A stretch of DNA of 64,000 nt, taken from positions 496,001 through 560,000 of the forward strand of contig NZ_LR884459.1 of NCBI RefSeq assembly GCF_904848165.1, given 5' to 3'. Positions 8,121 through 17,498 of this stretch are shown piece after piece. Each line of letters begins with the position of its first letter. Position 1 is the stretch's first letter. A model generated the notes under the pieces. That model saw only the letters and a program-made list of their open reading frames with translations, was not told the DNA's origin and searched no databases. Both the position numbers and the translations under genes were made by a program. The stretch comes from Psychrobacter arenosus (lineage in GTDB: Bacteria; Pseudomonadota; Gammaproteobacteria; Pseudomonadales; Moraxellaceae).

Positions 8121-9131
8121 ATCTATATCCCCACCCAACTCATCGTCTTCATCCAAATCCATGCTAAACTCTTCTGCATGAACATTCCAATGCAGCTTGG
8201 TCCGACAGGCTTCATAAAAGTCAAAGCCTGGGGGATGCAATAGCGTGAGCTTATCAGGATGTTTACGAATATGCAGTCGTTGGTTTTGCTCTAGTGGCAC
8301 GCTGGCTTTACCATCGGCGCTCACCATAGGTTGGGTGCGATTATCTTCATGAATTTGCATGGTAATTTCACTATTACCACTCACCACTATGGGGCGACTC
8401 GATAGCGTATGCGGGTGCATAGGCACCAAACAAATGGCATCCATACTGGGATGAATAATAGGGCCACCACCGGATAAGGCATAAGCCGTAGAGCCCGTAG
8501 GTGTCGCTGCAATCAAACCATCGCTATGCTGGCGATAGACATTTTGTCCATCAATACGCATTTGAAAGTCAATCATATGCACCGATTTACCCGCGTGCAA
8601 TACCACATCATTTAAGGCCATATCCTGATAGATAATCTTGCGGCCTTCACGAATCTCCATGGTCAATAAAAACCGATGGTCTAATTGATAATCGCCCATC
8701 AACACTTGCCGTAATTTAAAGGCGACTTCATCAGGATTCACATCCGCTAAGAAGCCTAACCGCCCTCGGTTCACCCCCAATACAGGGACTCGATAACGCG
8801 CTAAAGCTTCAGCGGCGTGCAAAATAGAGCCGTCCCCACCCACCACAATGACCAAATCACAAATTTCACCAATCAAGCTGCGTTTGACGATTTGGACTTG
8901 ATTGAGCTCGCTAAGATCTAGCGTGGGCAATTTAGCCGTATTCACGTCCATGACCAAAGACATCCCCATCTCATGGATAGTCTGCCCTATCTGAATAAGG
9001 GTATGGGTAACGGTACGTTTGCCCGCGCGACCCATCAACCCAATGCGGCGAAAAGCCGGGTTTTTGATGGTAGAAAAAAGTTCGGAGTTAGGTAGATGCG
9101 GTAGTCGTTCGGACTGCGCTGAGTTTTCCAT
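8115..9131 (-). CDS. nadK: NAD kinase
   Basis: Phosphorylates NAD to NADP in the cytoplasm. 338 residues from ATG 9131; a TTG four codons upstream is also open but has no ribosome binding site. The diagnostic GGDGS motif (about residues 98-102) follows a hydrophobic strand. The NE/D-type segment reads ALNDVVLHAG, and the glycine-rich TPTGSTAYALSGGGPI stretch is typical of the family. There is an N-terminal extension of about 30 residues and an acidic tail (DLDEDDELGGD) relative to the 292-residue E. coli enzyme. The spacer upstream is shared with the divergent Bax-inhibitor gene. Confidence 0.96.
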   Translation of the reverse strand: MENSAQSERLPHLPNSELFSTIKNPAFRRIGLMGRAGKRTVTHTLIQIGQTIHEMGMSLVMDVNTAKLPTLDLSELNQVQIVKRSLIGEICDLVIVVGGDGSILHAAEALARYRVPVLGVNRGRLGFLADVNPDEVAFKLRQVLMGDYQLDHRFLLTMEIREGRKIIYQDMALNDVVLHAGKSVHMIDFQMRIDGQNVYRQHSDGLIAATPTGSTAYALSGGGPIIHPSMDAICLVPMHPHTLSSRPIVVSGNSEITMQIHEDNRTQPMVSADGKASVPLEQNQRLHIRKHPDKLTLLHPPGFDFYEACRTKLHWNVHAEEFSMDLDEDDELGGDIDL

Positions 9132-9653
9132 ACAAAGGCTCAAAAATTGCGGTAAAGGATTGCGGTAAAATAGGGCAGGTATTCAATGCTTAACAATATA
9201 TTCAATGCATAACAACATATAGATAAGGCCAAGCACGGCGCCTCGGCATTATTATGAGCATCAAGAATCACCTTAAGAACAGCTAGGCCTAACCCTACGC
9301 GCGTTAATGATAGCTAGATTTGCGCGCTTAGACTAGCAGATTTTGTTTAAGATTGTACGAGCCGTCTATAATCGCTCCCGATTTTCTTGCAATAGCGGTT
9401 AATTGCGCCCATATATATTGAAGTCAATTATTTAAGCTAACCCTGTATTTAAAAGTCATACAGCAGTACGGAAAAGCGACTCGATAGCTGCCCAAATTCA
9501 CGCAAACTCAGTTGACAATAAGGGCGGATTTGCTAAAGTAGCGCTATTCCCTACTTTTAGTTATATTTAGTATTATTGGTTCCTATTTATTCTTTTTTTC
9601 GTTTTATTTATTTAAGACTCATTATTCAAGATCACTTATTAAAGGACACTGTT
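9132..9653. other. Divergent spacer nadK / Bax-inhibitor gene with a 19-bp direct repeat
   Basis: No gene seen. A 19-bp unit ATTCAATGCWTAACAAYAT occurs twice in tandem (9181-9199, 9200-9218), just upstream of nadK. The promoters of both divergent genes should lie here, but I do not mark one. A 26-codon in-frame upstream extension of the plus-strand gene (from 9576) lacks a ribosome binding site and is rejected. Confidence 0.45.
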
Positions 9654-10373
9654 ATGGCAAACCCTATTGTCAGTCGTGCTGAACTTGCGGTTGGCGCCAC
9701 GCCGATGACCGTTAAGGGCGTCGTACAAAAGACTAGCTTATTGCTCGCCCTTTCCGCCATTTCCGGTTTAGGTTTTTTCTTTTATGCTATCGCGGCAGGC
9801 TTATCACAAGGCTTTATCACTATCGCCGCTTTTGGCAGCATGTTTGCCGCTTTCGGTTTGGCAATTTTTATTACCTTTAAACCGCAAAAAGCCAAGACCT
9901 TAGCCGTCCCTTATGCGCTATTAGAAGGTATTTTCCTCGGTGGTATCTCACTATTCTTTATGCGGATGTACCCGAGTGTGCCTATCACTGCGCTATGTGC
10001 CACCTTTGTGACCGCAGCAGTAATGTTAGGCTTATACCGCTCTGGCGTGATTAAGGTTACGGAAAAATTCCGCTCTATCATGATGTCTGCCGTATTCGCT
10101 ATCATGATTCTTTATCTCGTACAGTGGGGCTTTATCGCTTTTGGTTCTAGCCTACCTTTCTTATTTGACGGCGGCATGATTGCTATTGGCTTTAGCTTAT
10201 TCGTAGTGTTAATCGCTTCTTTTAGTCTGCTATTAGACTTTGATAACGTCGATCGCGGTGTCGCTATGGGCATCTCTGAAGACTATGAGTGGTTATTCAG
10301 CATCGGTATCCTAGCTACACTAGTGTGGATGTATATCGAATTTATGCGTCTGCTAAGCTATCTACAAGACTAA
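9654..10373 (+). CDS. Bax inhibitor-1/YccA family membrane protein
   Basis: 239 residues from ATG 9654 with AAAGGA at 9641-9646. Apart from a soluble N-terminus of about 27 residues, the protein consists of about seven transmembrane helices, with LLEGIFLGGIS near the middle and DFDNVDRGV before the last helix. These features fit the bacterial Bax inhibitor-1 like branch (Pfam BaxI_1). Related proteins modulate FtsH proteolysis (YccA) or leak calcium (BsYetJ); the role here is unknown. It is transcribed alone and ends at a bidirectional terminator facing ccoI. Confidence 0.88.
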   Translation: MANPIVSRAELAVGATPMTVKGVVQKTSLLLALSAISGLGFFFYAIAAGLSQGFITIAAFGSMFAAFGLAIFITFKPQKAKTLAVPYALLEGIFLGGISLFFMRMYPSVPITALCATFVTAAVMLGLYRSGVIKVTEKFRSIMMSAVFAIMILYLVQWGFIAFGSSLPFLFDGGMIAIGFSLFVVLIASFSLLLDFDNVDRGVAMGISEDYEWLFSIGILATLVWMYIEFMRLLSYLQD

Positions 10374-10430
10374 GCTATTTAAAAAATTAAGCTTAGTTAA
10401 TTAACATAGTTATCTCGTTAAGAAAACTAA

Positions 10431-10458
10431 AAACCGCCTTATGATAAGGCGGTTTTTT
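10431..10458. terminator. Bidirectional terminator (Bax-inhibitor gene / ccoI)
   Basis: 10-bp stem AAACCGCCTT/AAGGCGGTTT (10431-10440, 10446-10455) with T-runs on both sides, between two convergent genes. Confidence 0.88.
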
Positions 10459-10483
10459 TATGGACTAAAATAAATCAAATTAC

Positions 10484-13258
10484 TTAGGCTCTTTTTAACC
10501 GAAGGGCATTTAACACCACAAACAATGAGCTTAAGGACATGCCAATCGCTGCAAGCCAAGGTGGCACATAGCCAAATACTGCCGGAATCAATACGCTAAA
10601 GTTATAAATGAGTGCCCAACGGAAATTCTGTTTGATAATTTTTTGGCTCTTATCGGCGACCCTTTTAGCATCGCTAATGGCAGATATTTTACCGTTTAGA
10701 ATTACGCTGTCACTAGAGACTTGCGCCAGATCCGCAGCCCCGGCTATGGAAGAAGAGACATCGGCAGCAGCCAATACCGGTGCATCATTAATGCCATCTC
10801 CCACCATTAATACCCTAGCCCCTGCACTTTGTAAACGCTGGATATGCGTGACTTTATCCGAAGGAGATAAGCCATTGTAGGCTTCTGCAATACCCAACTC
10901 TTGCGCCAATACCAAAGCTTGTGGACTGGGATCGCCGGTCAACATCACTGGATGAAGATTACGCGCTTTTAATTGCTCAATTAAGTCTTTGGCGGTATCG
11001 CGCACGCTGTCATTAAAGTAGAAAAATGCCAAGGGCTGCCAAGAGGTAGTGGTGTCAGAGTTGGTCTGCACGGAAAGTACTACCGCTGAACTGGCTCTAT
11101 TGGCAAGTAAATCGGGACGGAGATCAGCGGCTGATGATAGTTCATAATCTACGGCAAATTCAAAATGACCGATACGATAAGTCTGTGCTCCCGACGCTGT
11201 TGTTACTACTGCTTCCACCCCGCCTGCTGGGTAATTCAACCGTGTTGCCGTAGCTGGTAGATGCATCTGATAAGCCGCTGTCAATAAAGCATGCGCTACT
11301 GGATGCCGACTGCCCACTTCTAAGGCGGCGGCAATAGCCAATAGCTCTTCATCAGACTGCTCAGCCAATGGTTGTACTTCGATATTCAACAGGTTGGGCT
11401 TACCATTGGTCAGCGTGCCGGTCTTATCAAAAGCCACGTGGGTAATCTCAGCTAAAGTCTGTAGCGTATGACCGCGAGTGGTTAAAAACCCATAACTCGC
11501 TAACCTATTGGTCGCAACCGTTAGGGCTATAGGGGTAGCTAGTGATAACGCACAAGGACAAGTAGCGACCAATACCGCCACCGTAGCCCAGATAGCCTGA
11601 CTGGGGTCGACCAGATACCAGCCAGCGAAGACGAGGACAGAAAGTACAAGAATACGGGCGACAAACCAGCGTGCCAGCTCATCGGCTTTCTGCGCAATCT
11701 TAGGCTTCTCGCTCATAGCACGGTTCATCAACCGATCGATTAAACCGATTTGACTGTCTTCTACCAACGCTGTGACGAGCATATAGAAAGGTTGGCTGTC
11801 ATTCTGTGAGCCCCCTACCACATAATCGCCTTGTTGCTTCACGATTAAGTCGCCTTCACCGGTTAATAGGCTTTGCGAAACGGTGGCTGTCTCACTTAAT
11901 AAGATACCGTCGCTGATAATTTCACTACCTGCCGCCACCATGACGATATCGCCGACTTGTAGACCCTGGGCGGTAATCATGGTTTCAGTAGCCGCCTTTG
12001 AGCTAACCTCAGCCGCTATATTAGCCGCTTCTTTATTATCCGCTTCGCCGTCACTAGCGCCTTGCCCTACACTTCCTAAGCGATACTGTCTTGTTAATTC
12101 ATTAGCAATTCGCGCCGTCTCTTGTTTAGTGGCAGCGGGCAATTCGTTGTGCAAAAATTCAGAGGTGGCTTGGGTCGCACTTACGGCGGCTAATAATTGC
12201 TCAGCAGCGGCTTCATCGCTAGCCACTTTCTGTACTAGGACCGGTTCGATAACGACCAAATCATTCGCCATTGACGCCGCTTTAAGCCGGGCATTGTGCT
12301 CGATATAGCGACCTGCCAGCAAAAAGAAAATAAACATGCTGACCGAATCAAAGTAGGTTTGCCCTGACCCGGTAATAGTGGCATACAGACTAGCAAAAAA
12401 AGTGACGATTAATGCCACACTAACCGGCACATCCATATTCACTTGGCGGGCGCGTACTGCTGACCACGCCGAAGTAAAAAACGGAATACCCGCGTAAAAA
12501 AATACGGGGATACTGACAAATAGCGAAACCCAGCGTAAAAAATCGCGTTGGTTAACTAAAATCTCGCCATATTCACCAAAATAGAGCGCTACGGCATACA
12601 TCATCGACTGCATAGCGCCTAAAGCTGCAATGCCTAAGCGCAGCAGCATTTTCTTATTATGCCGTGCCAGCATGGCTTCATGACTGTCTTGACGGTAAGG
12701 CTTCGCCTCATAGCCTATCTCACTAATAGTCGCTAAAATCTGACTAATAGGCAGTTTGTCTTCGTCCCAGATAATGCGCATGCGCTGATTGGTCAGGTTC
12801 ACTTGGCACTTATCAATCCCGTCTATTTCATCCAAGCGCGACTCGATTAACCAAGTACAGGCGGCGCAGCGCAGATTATTCACCGACAGCTCCGCTACGG
12901 AGTGCCCTTCTTGCTGATAAACAAACTGGCTTTTAATATCATCACGATCATAGGCTTGCAGGCGAGTCATTTCAGCGGGTAAGCTGGCGGTACGGTTGAT
13001 TTCAGAGCGGTCTAAGTAGTATTGCTCGAGTCCGGCTTCCACAATACTTTGTGATGCCAATTGACAGCCCAAGCAGCACATTTCACGGCGCTCGCCTAAG
13101 ATGTCACTAAAAAATGGTGGCTTGGGTACCGGATCACCACAATGAAAGCAATGCCCTGCGGGTGGCAGTACTAGACCTTCATTTAAAGAATAGCCGCTAC
13201 CGCGATATTCAGTGAACTCAGTGGCTTGACTCTCTTGCACGGCAGTTACCTTATTCAA
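10484..13258 (-). CDS. ccoI: Copper-translocating P1B-type ATPase, CcoI/FixI type
   Basis: Exports copper for cbb3 oxidase assembly in the inner membrane (family knowledge). 924 residues in order: cysteine-rich N-terminal zinc-ribbon-like domain (CFHC 37-40, CCLGC 61-65), heavy-metal domain CAAC (131-134), membrane helices, actuator domain with LLTGEGD, the CPC ion-binding helix (about 567-569), DKTGTLT (about 609) and GDGINDAP (about 818). CcoI proteins are usually about 800-830 long. The extra length is an alanine/glutamate-rich insertion (about residues 335-430) before the actuator core. Start is TTG at 13258; a GTG six codons later has AAGG at suitable spacing and is an alternative. ccoNOQP are not in the window. 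Confidence 0.92.
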   Translation of the reverse strand: MNKVTAVQESQATEFTEYRGSGYSLNEGLVLPPAGHCFHCGDPVPKPPFFSDILGERREMCCLGCQLASQSIVEAGLEQYYLDRSEINRTASLPAEMTRLQAYDRDDIKSQFVYQQEGHSVAELSVNNLRCAACTWLIESRLDEIDGIDKCQVNLTNQRMRIIWDEDKLPISQILATISEIGYEAKPYRQDSHEAMLARHNKKMLLRLGIAALGAMQSMMYAVALYFGEYGEILVNQRDFLRWVSLFVSIPVFFYAGIPFFTSAWSAVRARQVNMDVPVSVALIVTFFASLYATITGSGQTYFDSVSMFIFFLLAGRYIEHNARLKAASMANDLVVIEPVLVQKVASDEAAAEQLLAAVSATQATSEFLHNELPAATKQETARIANELTRQYRLGSVGQGASDGEADNKEAANIAAEVSSKAATETMITAQGLQVGDIVMVAAGSEIISDGILLSETATVSQSLLTGEGDLIVKQQGDYVVGGSQNDSQPFYMLVTALVEDSQIGLIDRLMNRAMSEKPKIAQKADELARWFVARILVLSVLVFAGWYLVDPSQAIWATVAVLVATCPCALSLATPIALTVATNRLASYGFLTTRGHTLQTLAEITHVAFDKTGTLTNGKPNLLNIEVQPLAEQSDEELLAIAAALEVGSRHPVAHALLTAAYQMHLPATATRLNYPAGGVEAVVTTASGAQTYRIGHFEFAVDYELSSAADLRPDLLANRASSAVVLSVQTNSDTTTSWQPLAFFYFNDSVRDTAKDLIEQLKARNLHPVMLTGDPSPQALVLAQELGIAEAYNGLSPSDKVTHIQRLQSAGARVLMVGDGINDAPVLAAADVSSSIAGAADLAQVSSDSVILNGKISAISDAKRVADKSQKIIKQNFRWALIYNFSVLIPAVFGYVPPWLAAIGMSLSSLFVVLNALRLKRA

Positions 13259-13453
13259 ATGTTGGCACTATACAACCTGAGCGTGAAAATATTAAATGCT
13301 TAGGCTATTTTGTCTGATAGCACTTATTAACGAGAAAGCTTTTATTAAGGGGAAAAGGAGTATAGGGAAGAAAGAGAGGCCTAGCCTGATTAAGGGACCG
13401 TTGCTCTCGACTAGCTCTTATATTGTGACGACTTTGGGTAAGACAAGTTGGCA

Positions 13454-13561
13454 ATGCGCACTCTAGCTTATCAATTTAGCCGCGCTGCTTTATTCATTGC
13501 TACCTTGCTCAGCGCCTTTTCATTTAGTGCTGCGTTATTATGCGCCTTAGTATACCACTGA
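13454..13561 (+). CDS. Possible small membrane peptide (35 codons)
   Basis: ATG at 13454 to TGA at 13561 encodes 35 residues: a short basic start (MRTLAYQFSR) followed by a single strongly hydrophobic helix of about 22 residues. It sits in the 400-base spacer between divergent ccoI and mrcB. The ribosome binding site is weak (AAGTTGG). It could be a small membrane protein or chance. CcoS-like small proteins are associated with ccoI in other bacteria, but this one is on the opposite strand and does not show a motif I recognise. Confidence 0.25.
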   Translation: MRTLAYQFSRAALFIATLLSAFSFSAALLCALVYH

Positions 13562-13664
13562 CCGCCCCTCACCACCCATTCCATAGGCTTTCCATAATGA
13601 TGGATTGAAAATTTTAGTGTTTTCCGTCATTATGAGTCAGTTTTTTTAGATTGGTAACCTGCCT

Positions 13665-16175
13665 GTGCACAGTAAATTAACGCCCTCTTCTCGCGCCCCA
13701 CATTCACGCCAGCCCTCACCGTCCTCGCAACGCGGCGTGGTGATTAGTATGGTCTTATTGATCATTATTATCGTGGCTTTAGTGTTGGTAACGCTGTACT
13801 TACTCAAACTGGATCGGACTATTACCAGTAAGTTTGAAGGCAAGCGCTGGGATATCCCGGCCAAAGTATATTCACAGCCGCTAGAGCTGTATCAAGGCGC
13901 GGCCATAGAAACGAGCACTATGGACACTTGGCTTGAGCTGCTTAACTACCGCAGTGACAGCAAGTATGACCGCACCGGTACCTTTTCTAAAAAAGGCCAG
14001 ACCTACTTTATCCATACGCGTGGCTTTAGCTATAACGCTACTGATAAGGATGCCGAGCAAGTTATTAAGCTGACCATTAGCGATAAGAAAATCAAGAGCA
14101 TCCAGAGCACGGTAGCCACTGAGTCGGGCATTATCCGTTTAGAGCCGGTCGGTATTGGCGGCATCTATCCCGATAACAATGAAGACCGTATCGTCACCGC
14201 ACTCTCTGATGTGCCACAACCCCTTATTGATGCGCTTATTGCTACGGAAGACCGTGGTTTTTATGAGCATAAAGGGGTGTCAGTGCGTGGTATCGCCCGT
14301 GCGGTCGTGAATAACTTTAGAGGCGGCTCCATGCAAGGGGGCTCGACCATCACGCAGCAGTTGATTAAAAACTTCTACCTTAATTCTGACCGTACGCTTA
14401 AACGTAAGGTAAACGAAGCGTTGATGGCGGTGCTGCTTGAGCTACACTATGATAAAGATGAGATTTTACAAGCTTATCTGAATGAGATTTACCTAGGCCA
14501 AAATGGCAAACGCTCTATTAATGGCTTTGGCCTCGCCTCACAATTTTATTTTGACCAGCCGTTGAGCGAGCTGCGTCCGGATCAGCAAGCCTTCTTAGTG
14601 GGTCTTGCCAAAGGGCCTAGCGTTTATAACCCTCGCCGTTATCCTGATAATGCTGTAGCGCGTCGTAATGTGGTCCTGAGCAATATGCAGGTTGTGGGTA
14701 AACTGTCACAGGAAGATTATGATGCTGCCATAAAACAACCGCTTAAAGTCATTGAAAAACCTAGCGTGGGCAAGAGTCGCTTCCCCGATTTCTTAGACAT
14801 CGTGAAACGTGAGCTCAATGATGTCTATTATGCCGATGACTTAAAGAATGAAGGGCTGAAAATTATCAGTACCCTTGACCCTATTGCCCAGATGGCTGCC
14901 GATAAAGCGGTGGATAGAAAGCTAAAAGAGCTGCGTAAGAACAATAAAAAGGCCGAAAATTTAGAAGGTGCCTTAGTCAGTGCGAACCCAGAAACCGGCG
15001 AGCTGGTCGCTGTCGTAGGTAGTGGCAGCGAATTTACCGGCTTTAACCGGGCAGTGGATGCCAAGCGTCAAGTCGGCTCGCTATTAAAACCTATTATTTA
15101 TATGACAGCGTTAGAAAGCGGTCGCTACAACTTGGCTAGCTCAGTCGATGACTCACCTATTACCATTAGTTTAAGCAATGGTGAAAAGTGGACCCCGCGT
15201 AACTATGATGGTCGTGATCATGGCTATGTCCCCCTAACCACCGCCTTAGCGCAATCATACAACCAAAGTGCTGTGCGTCTCGGTAATGAATTTGGCATTA
15301 GTACTTTCGTTGAACAACTGCGCCGGATGGGGGTTAAGCAAAAAATCCCTGAGTACCCTTCTGTATTACTAGGCTCAGTGAATCTAAGCCCTATGGACAT
15401 GCTTGGTGTCTATCAGGTGTTTGCCACTGGTGGCTTCCGTACTCCAATCCATAGTATTCGCTCGGTATCAGATAATCGCGGCGCAGTGCTACAGCGCTCT
15501 GGGTTGAATACTGAACGCAGTATCCCGCCTGAAGCCAACTATTTGACCAACTATGCCCTGCAAGAAGTGGTCAAATCAGGGACAGCTAAGCGTCTGCAGT
15601 CGTTAGGCAGTGACCTTAACTTGGCTGGTAAAACTGGGACTACCAATGACTATCGTGATGCGTGGTTCGCCGGCTACAGTGGCAACTACGTAAGTGTAGT
15701 GTGGGTCGGTCGTGATGACAATAAGCCAATCGGATTAAGTGGTGGCAGCGGCGCATTACCGGTCTGGGTCGATTATATGAATCGCCTAAAGCTTACCCCA
15801 GTCACTATGGCGCAGCCTGAAGGTATTGAGTGGCTCTGGTTAGAAAATAACTCCGGTAAGCTATCGAATGAAAACTGTGCAAACGCGCGTTACTTGCCGG
15901 TTATGTCGGCTCATATACCGGAAGAAGCCAGTACTTGTGCTATCAATATGTATGAGCAAGAGCGGGCCCGTGAGCAAATGCAATGGATGCAGCAGGAGCA
16001 AGGGATGATGCGTCAGCGTCGTCAAGAAGGCTTGCCTATTCCGAATAGCCGAGTGACCACGACGGACAATGGCGAGAATAATGCCGGCCCTAATGAGGGA
16101 GGTAATGATGAAGCCCCGGCTGAGTCCAACACTAATGCAGATACTTGGTATGATAAAGCGTTAGAGTGGTTTTAA
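13665..16175 (+). CDS. mrcB: Penicillin-binding protein 1b (bifunctional transglycosylase/transpeptidase)
   Basis: Polymerises and cross-links peptidoglycan at the inner membrane. 836 residues: proline/serine-rich cytoplasmic start, transmembrane helix about 25-47, a PBP1b-type UB2H region, the GT51 domain (ATEDRGFYEHKGVS near 192-205; GGSTITQQL), then the transpeptidase domain with S472-LLK, SYN near 530 and K656-TG. A glutamine/methionine-rich, acidic tail follows. Start is GTG at 13665 with a weak Shine-Dalgarno; no better start lies nearby. All catalytic residues are present. The next gene is a TPR lipoprotein 166 bases downstream on the same strand. Confidence 0.96.
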   Translation: MHSKLTPSSRAPHSRQPSPSSQRGVVISMVLLIIIIVALVLVTLYLLKLDRTITSKFEGKRWDIPAKVYSQPLELYQGAAIETSTMDTWLELLNYRSDSKYDRTGTFSKKGQTYFIHTRGFSYNATDKDAEQVIKLTISDKKIKSIQSTVATESGIIRLEPVGIGGIYPDNNEDRIVTALSDVPQPLIDALIATEDRGFYEHKGVSVRGIARAVVNNFRGGSMQGGSTITQQLIKNFYLNSDRTLKRKVNEALMAVLLELHYDKDEILQAYLNEIYLGQNGKRSINGFGLASQFYFDQPLSELRPDQQAFLVGLAKGPSVYNPRRYPDNAVARRNVVLSNMQVVGKLSQEDYDAAIKQPLKVIEKPSVGKSRFPDFLDIVKRELNDVYYADDLKNEGLKIISTLDPIAQMAADKAVDRKLKELRKNNKKAENLEGALVSANPETGELVAVVGSGSEFTGFNRAVDAKRQVGSLLKPIIYMTALESGRYNLASSVDDSPITISLSNGEKWTPRNYDGRDHGYVPLTTALAQSYNQSAVRLGNEFGISTFVEQLRRMGVKQKIPEYPSVLLGSVNLSPMDMLGVYQVFATGGFRTPIHSIRSVSDNRGAVLQRSGLNTERSIPPEANYLTNYALQEVVKSGTAKRLQSLGSDLNLAGKTGTTNDYRDAWFAGYSGNYVSVVWVGRDDNKPIGLSGGSGALPVWVDYMNRLKLTPVTMAQPEGIEWLWLENNSGKLSNENCANARYLPVMSAHIPEEASTCAINMYEQERAREQMQWMQQEQGMMRQRRQEGLPIPNSRVTTTDNGENNAGPNEGGNDEAPAESNTNADTWYDKALEWF

Positions 16176-16341
16176 AGCGTTACTTGACCTTGTTTACTAG
16201 TTGAGCAGCGGCTTTATGAGTTAATCGTGAGTATTAGTTAAACCTGGGCCGCTGCATGGTTTATAATTGACGCTTTATCTCTACTTTTATCGTTTATTCA
16301 CGGCTTAATAGCTGCTGTATAGTTTACTAAAAAGGAAGGCT

Positions 16342-17277
16342 ATGTTGGATTCGCTATCATCGCAGCGCGTGTCGCTCCCCTCAAGCAGTCATTTTTCTGT
16401 ACAGACTAAGACCCTGCTAGCACGGCGCTCAGTTTGGGTAGCGACTCTCGGTCTAAGTCTGCTGGGGTTAAGCGCTTGCGAGTCGCTGCCTGCCAGTCCG
16501 CAAGCCAATCCGTCGGCAACCCCAGGTATGGTCAGCAGCCCTAGCGCAGAAGCAACGGCTAACGCGTCCTCAGCATTGCCTACCTCAACCCAAGTCGTTA
16601 CTTCATCACCGCAAACGCAAACCTCACAAACGGTAGTCATTATTCCGATACCTGTACTCACTGAGCCGGCTACTCAAACCGTCCCTACGGTAAGCGAGCC
16701 CGCATCCGTATCACAGCATAACCCTTTGACCCAAACACCAAGCTACGATGAAGGCTACAGCAGCGCTGATAAGCATTTTGGGATTCCTGAGATTATCAAT
16801 CCGCCAAAAATGCCGACTTATGAGCCGCCGAGCCTACCGCCAGTCCCCATTATTAATACCCCAACGCAGCCTAGTCAATCCGCGCGCGAAGCTTTATTAG
16901 AGCGGGCACGACAAAATAGCCAAGCGGGGTTTGAGACGCAGGCGTCTTCTGCAGGTAACGGCGATAATTTACCGGCTTTTCGCCAGCTAATGAACAGTGG
17001 CATAGCGGATCTAAAAGCCAACCGTCTCACTGCCGCTGAAACTAAATTCACCCGTGCGCAAAGACTAGCACCCCGCTCTTCTGCGGTCTATTTCTATCTG
17101 AGCCAAGTGGCGCTAAAAAAGAATCAGCCTAAAAAAGCGGAAGCGATGGCCCGTAGAGGCTTGGTAGTCGCTGAAGATACGACTCGCCGCCGTGCTTTAT
17201 GGCAATTGATTTTACGCTCAGGACAGATGCAAAATAACGCTAGAGTCGTTTCTGAGGCTTCCAAAGCTTTACGCTAA
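16342..17277 (+). CDS. Lipoprotein with C-terminal tetratricopeptide repeats
   Basis: 311 residues from ATG 16342, strong AAGGAAGG at 16332-16339. An unusually long N-region (about 30 residues with RR) precedes a hydrophobic core and lipobox LSAC, with the lipidated cysteine at residue 46. A long low-complexity Pro/Ser/Thr/Gln linker follows (about 50-200). The C-terminus (about 210-305) forms two or three TPR helices (ADLKANRLTAAETKFTRAQRLAP). The position directly after the PBP1b gene suggests an envelope role, perhaps as a PBP partner comparable in logic to LpoB, but there is no recognisable LpoB domain. Confidence 0.82.
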   Translation: MLDSLSSQRVSLPSSSHFSVQTKTLLARRSVWVATLGLSLLGLSACESLPASPQANPSATPGMVSSPSAEATANASSALPTSTQVVTSSPQTQTSQTVVIIPIPVLTEPATQTVPTVSEPASVSQHNPLTQTPSYDEGYSSADKHFGIPEIINPPKMPTYEPPSLPPVPIINTPTQPSQSAREALLERARQNSQAGFETQASSAGNGDNLPAFRQLMNSGIADLKANRLTAAETKFTRAQRLAPRSSAVYFYLSQVALKKNQPKKAEAMARRGLVVAEDTTRRRALWQLILRSGQMQNNARVVSEASKALR

Positions 17278-17498
17278 GCATTTTAGCCACCGTTTACCTC
17301 GTTTTAATTTGCAGTAACCCTTAGAATGGACTTATTATCAGCATAGGCACAAGCTTATGCTGATTCGTCTTGATGACCTCGTATATTTTTTATGGTAGTT
17401 ACTGGCCACTTTTCTTAGCATACTTTTTGATTTAACATTTTTTAAAACTCAGTGCCTTTTTTTAATCTAGTATTTTTTTAATTTATTAAGGAATTTTT

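Noticed and set aside
9576..9653. 26-codon N-terminal extension of the Bax-inhibitor gene
   Set aside because: No ribosome binding site at the upstream start; the ATG at 9654 has AAAGGA and gives the normal family start.
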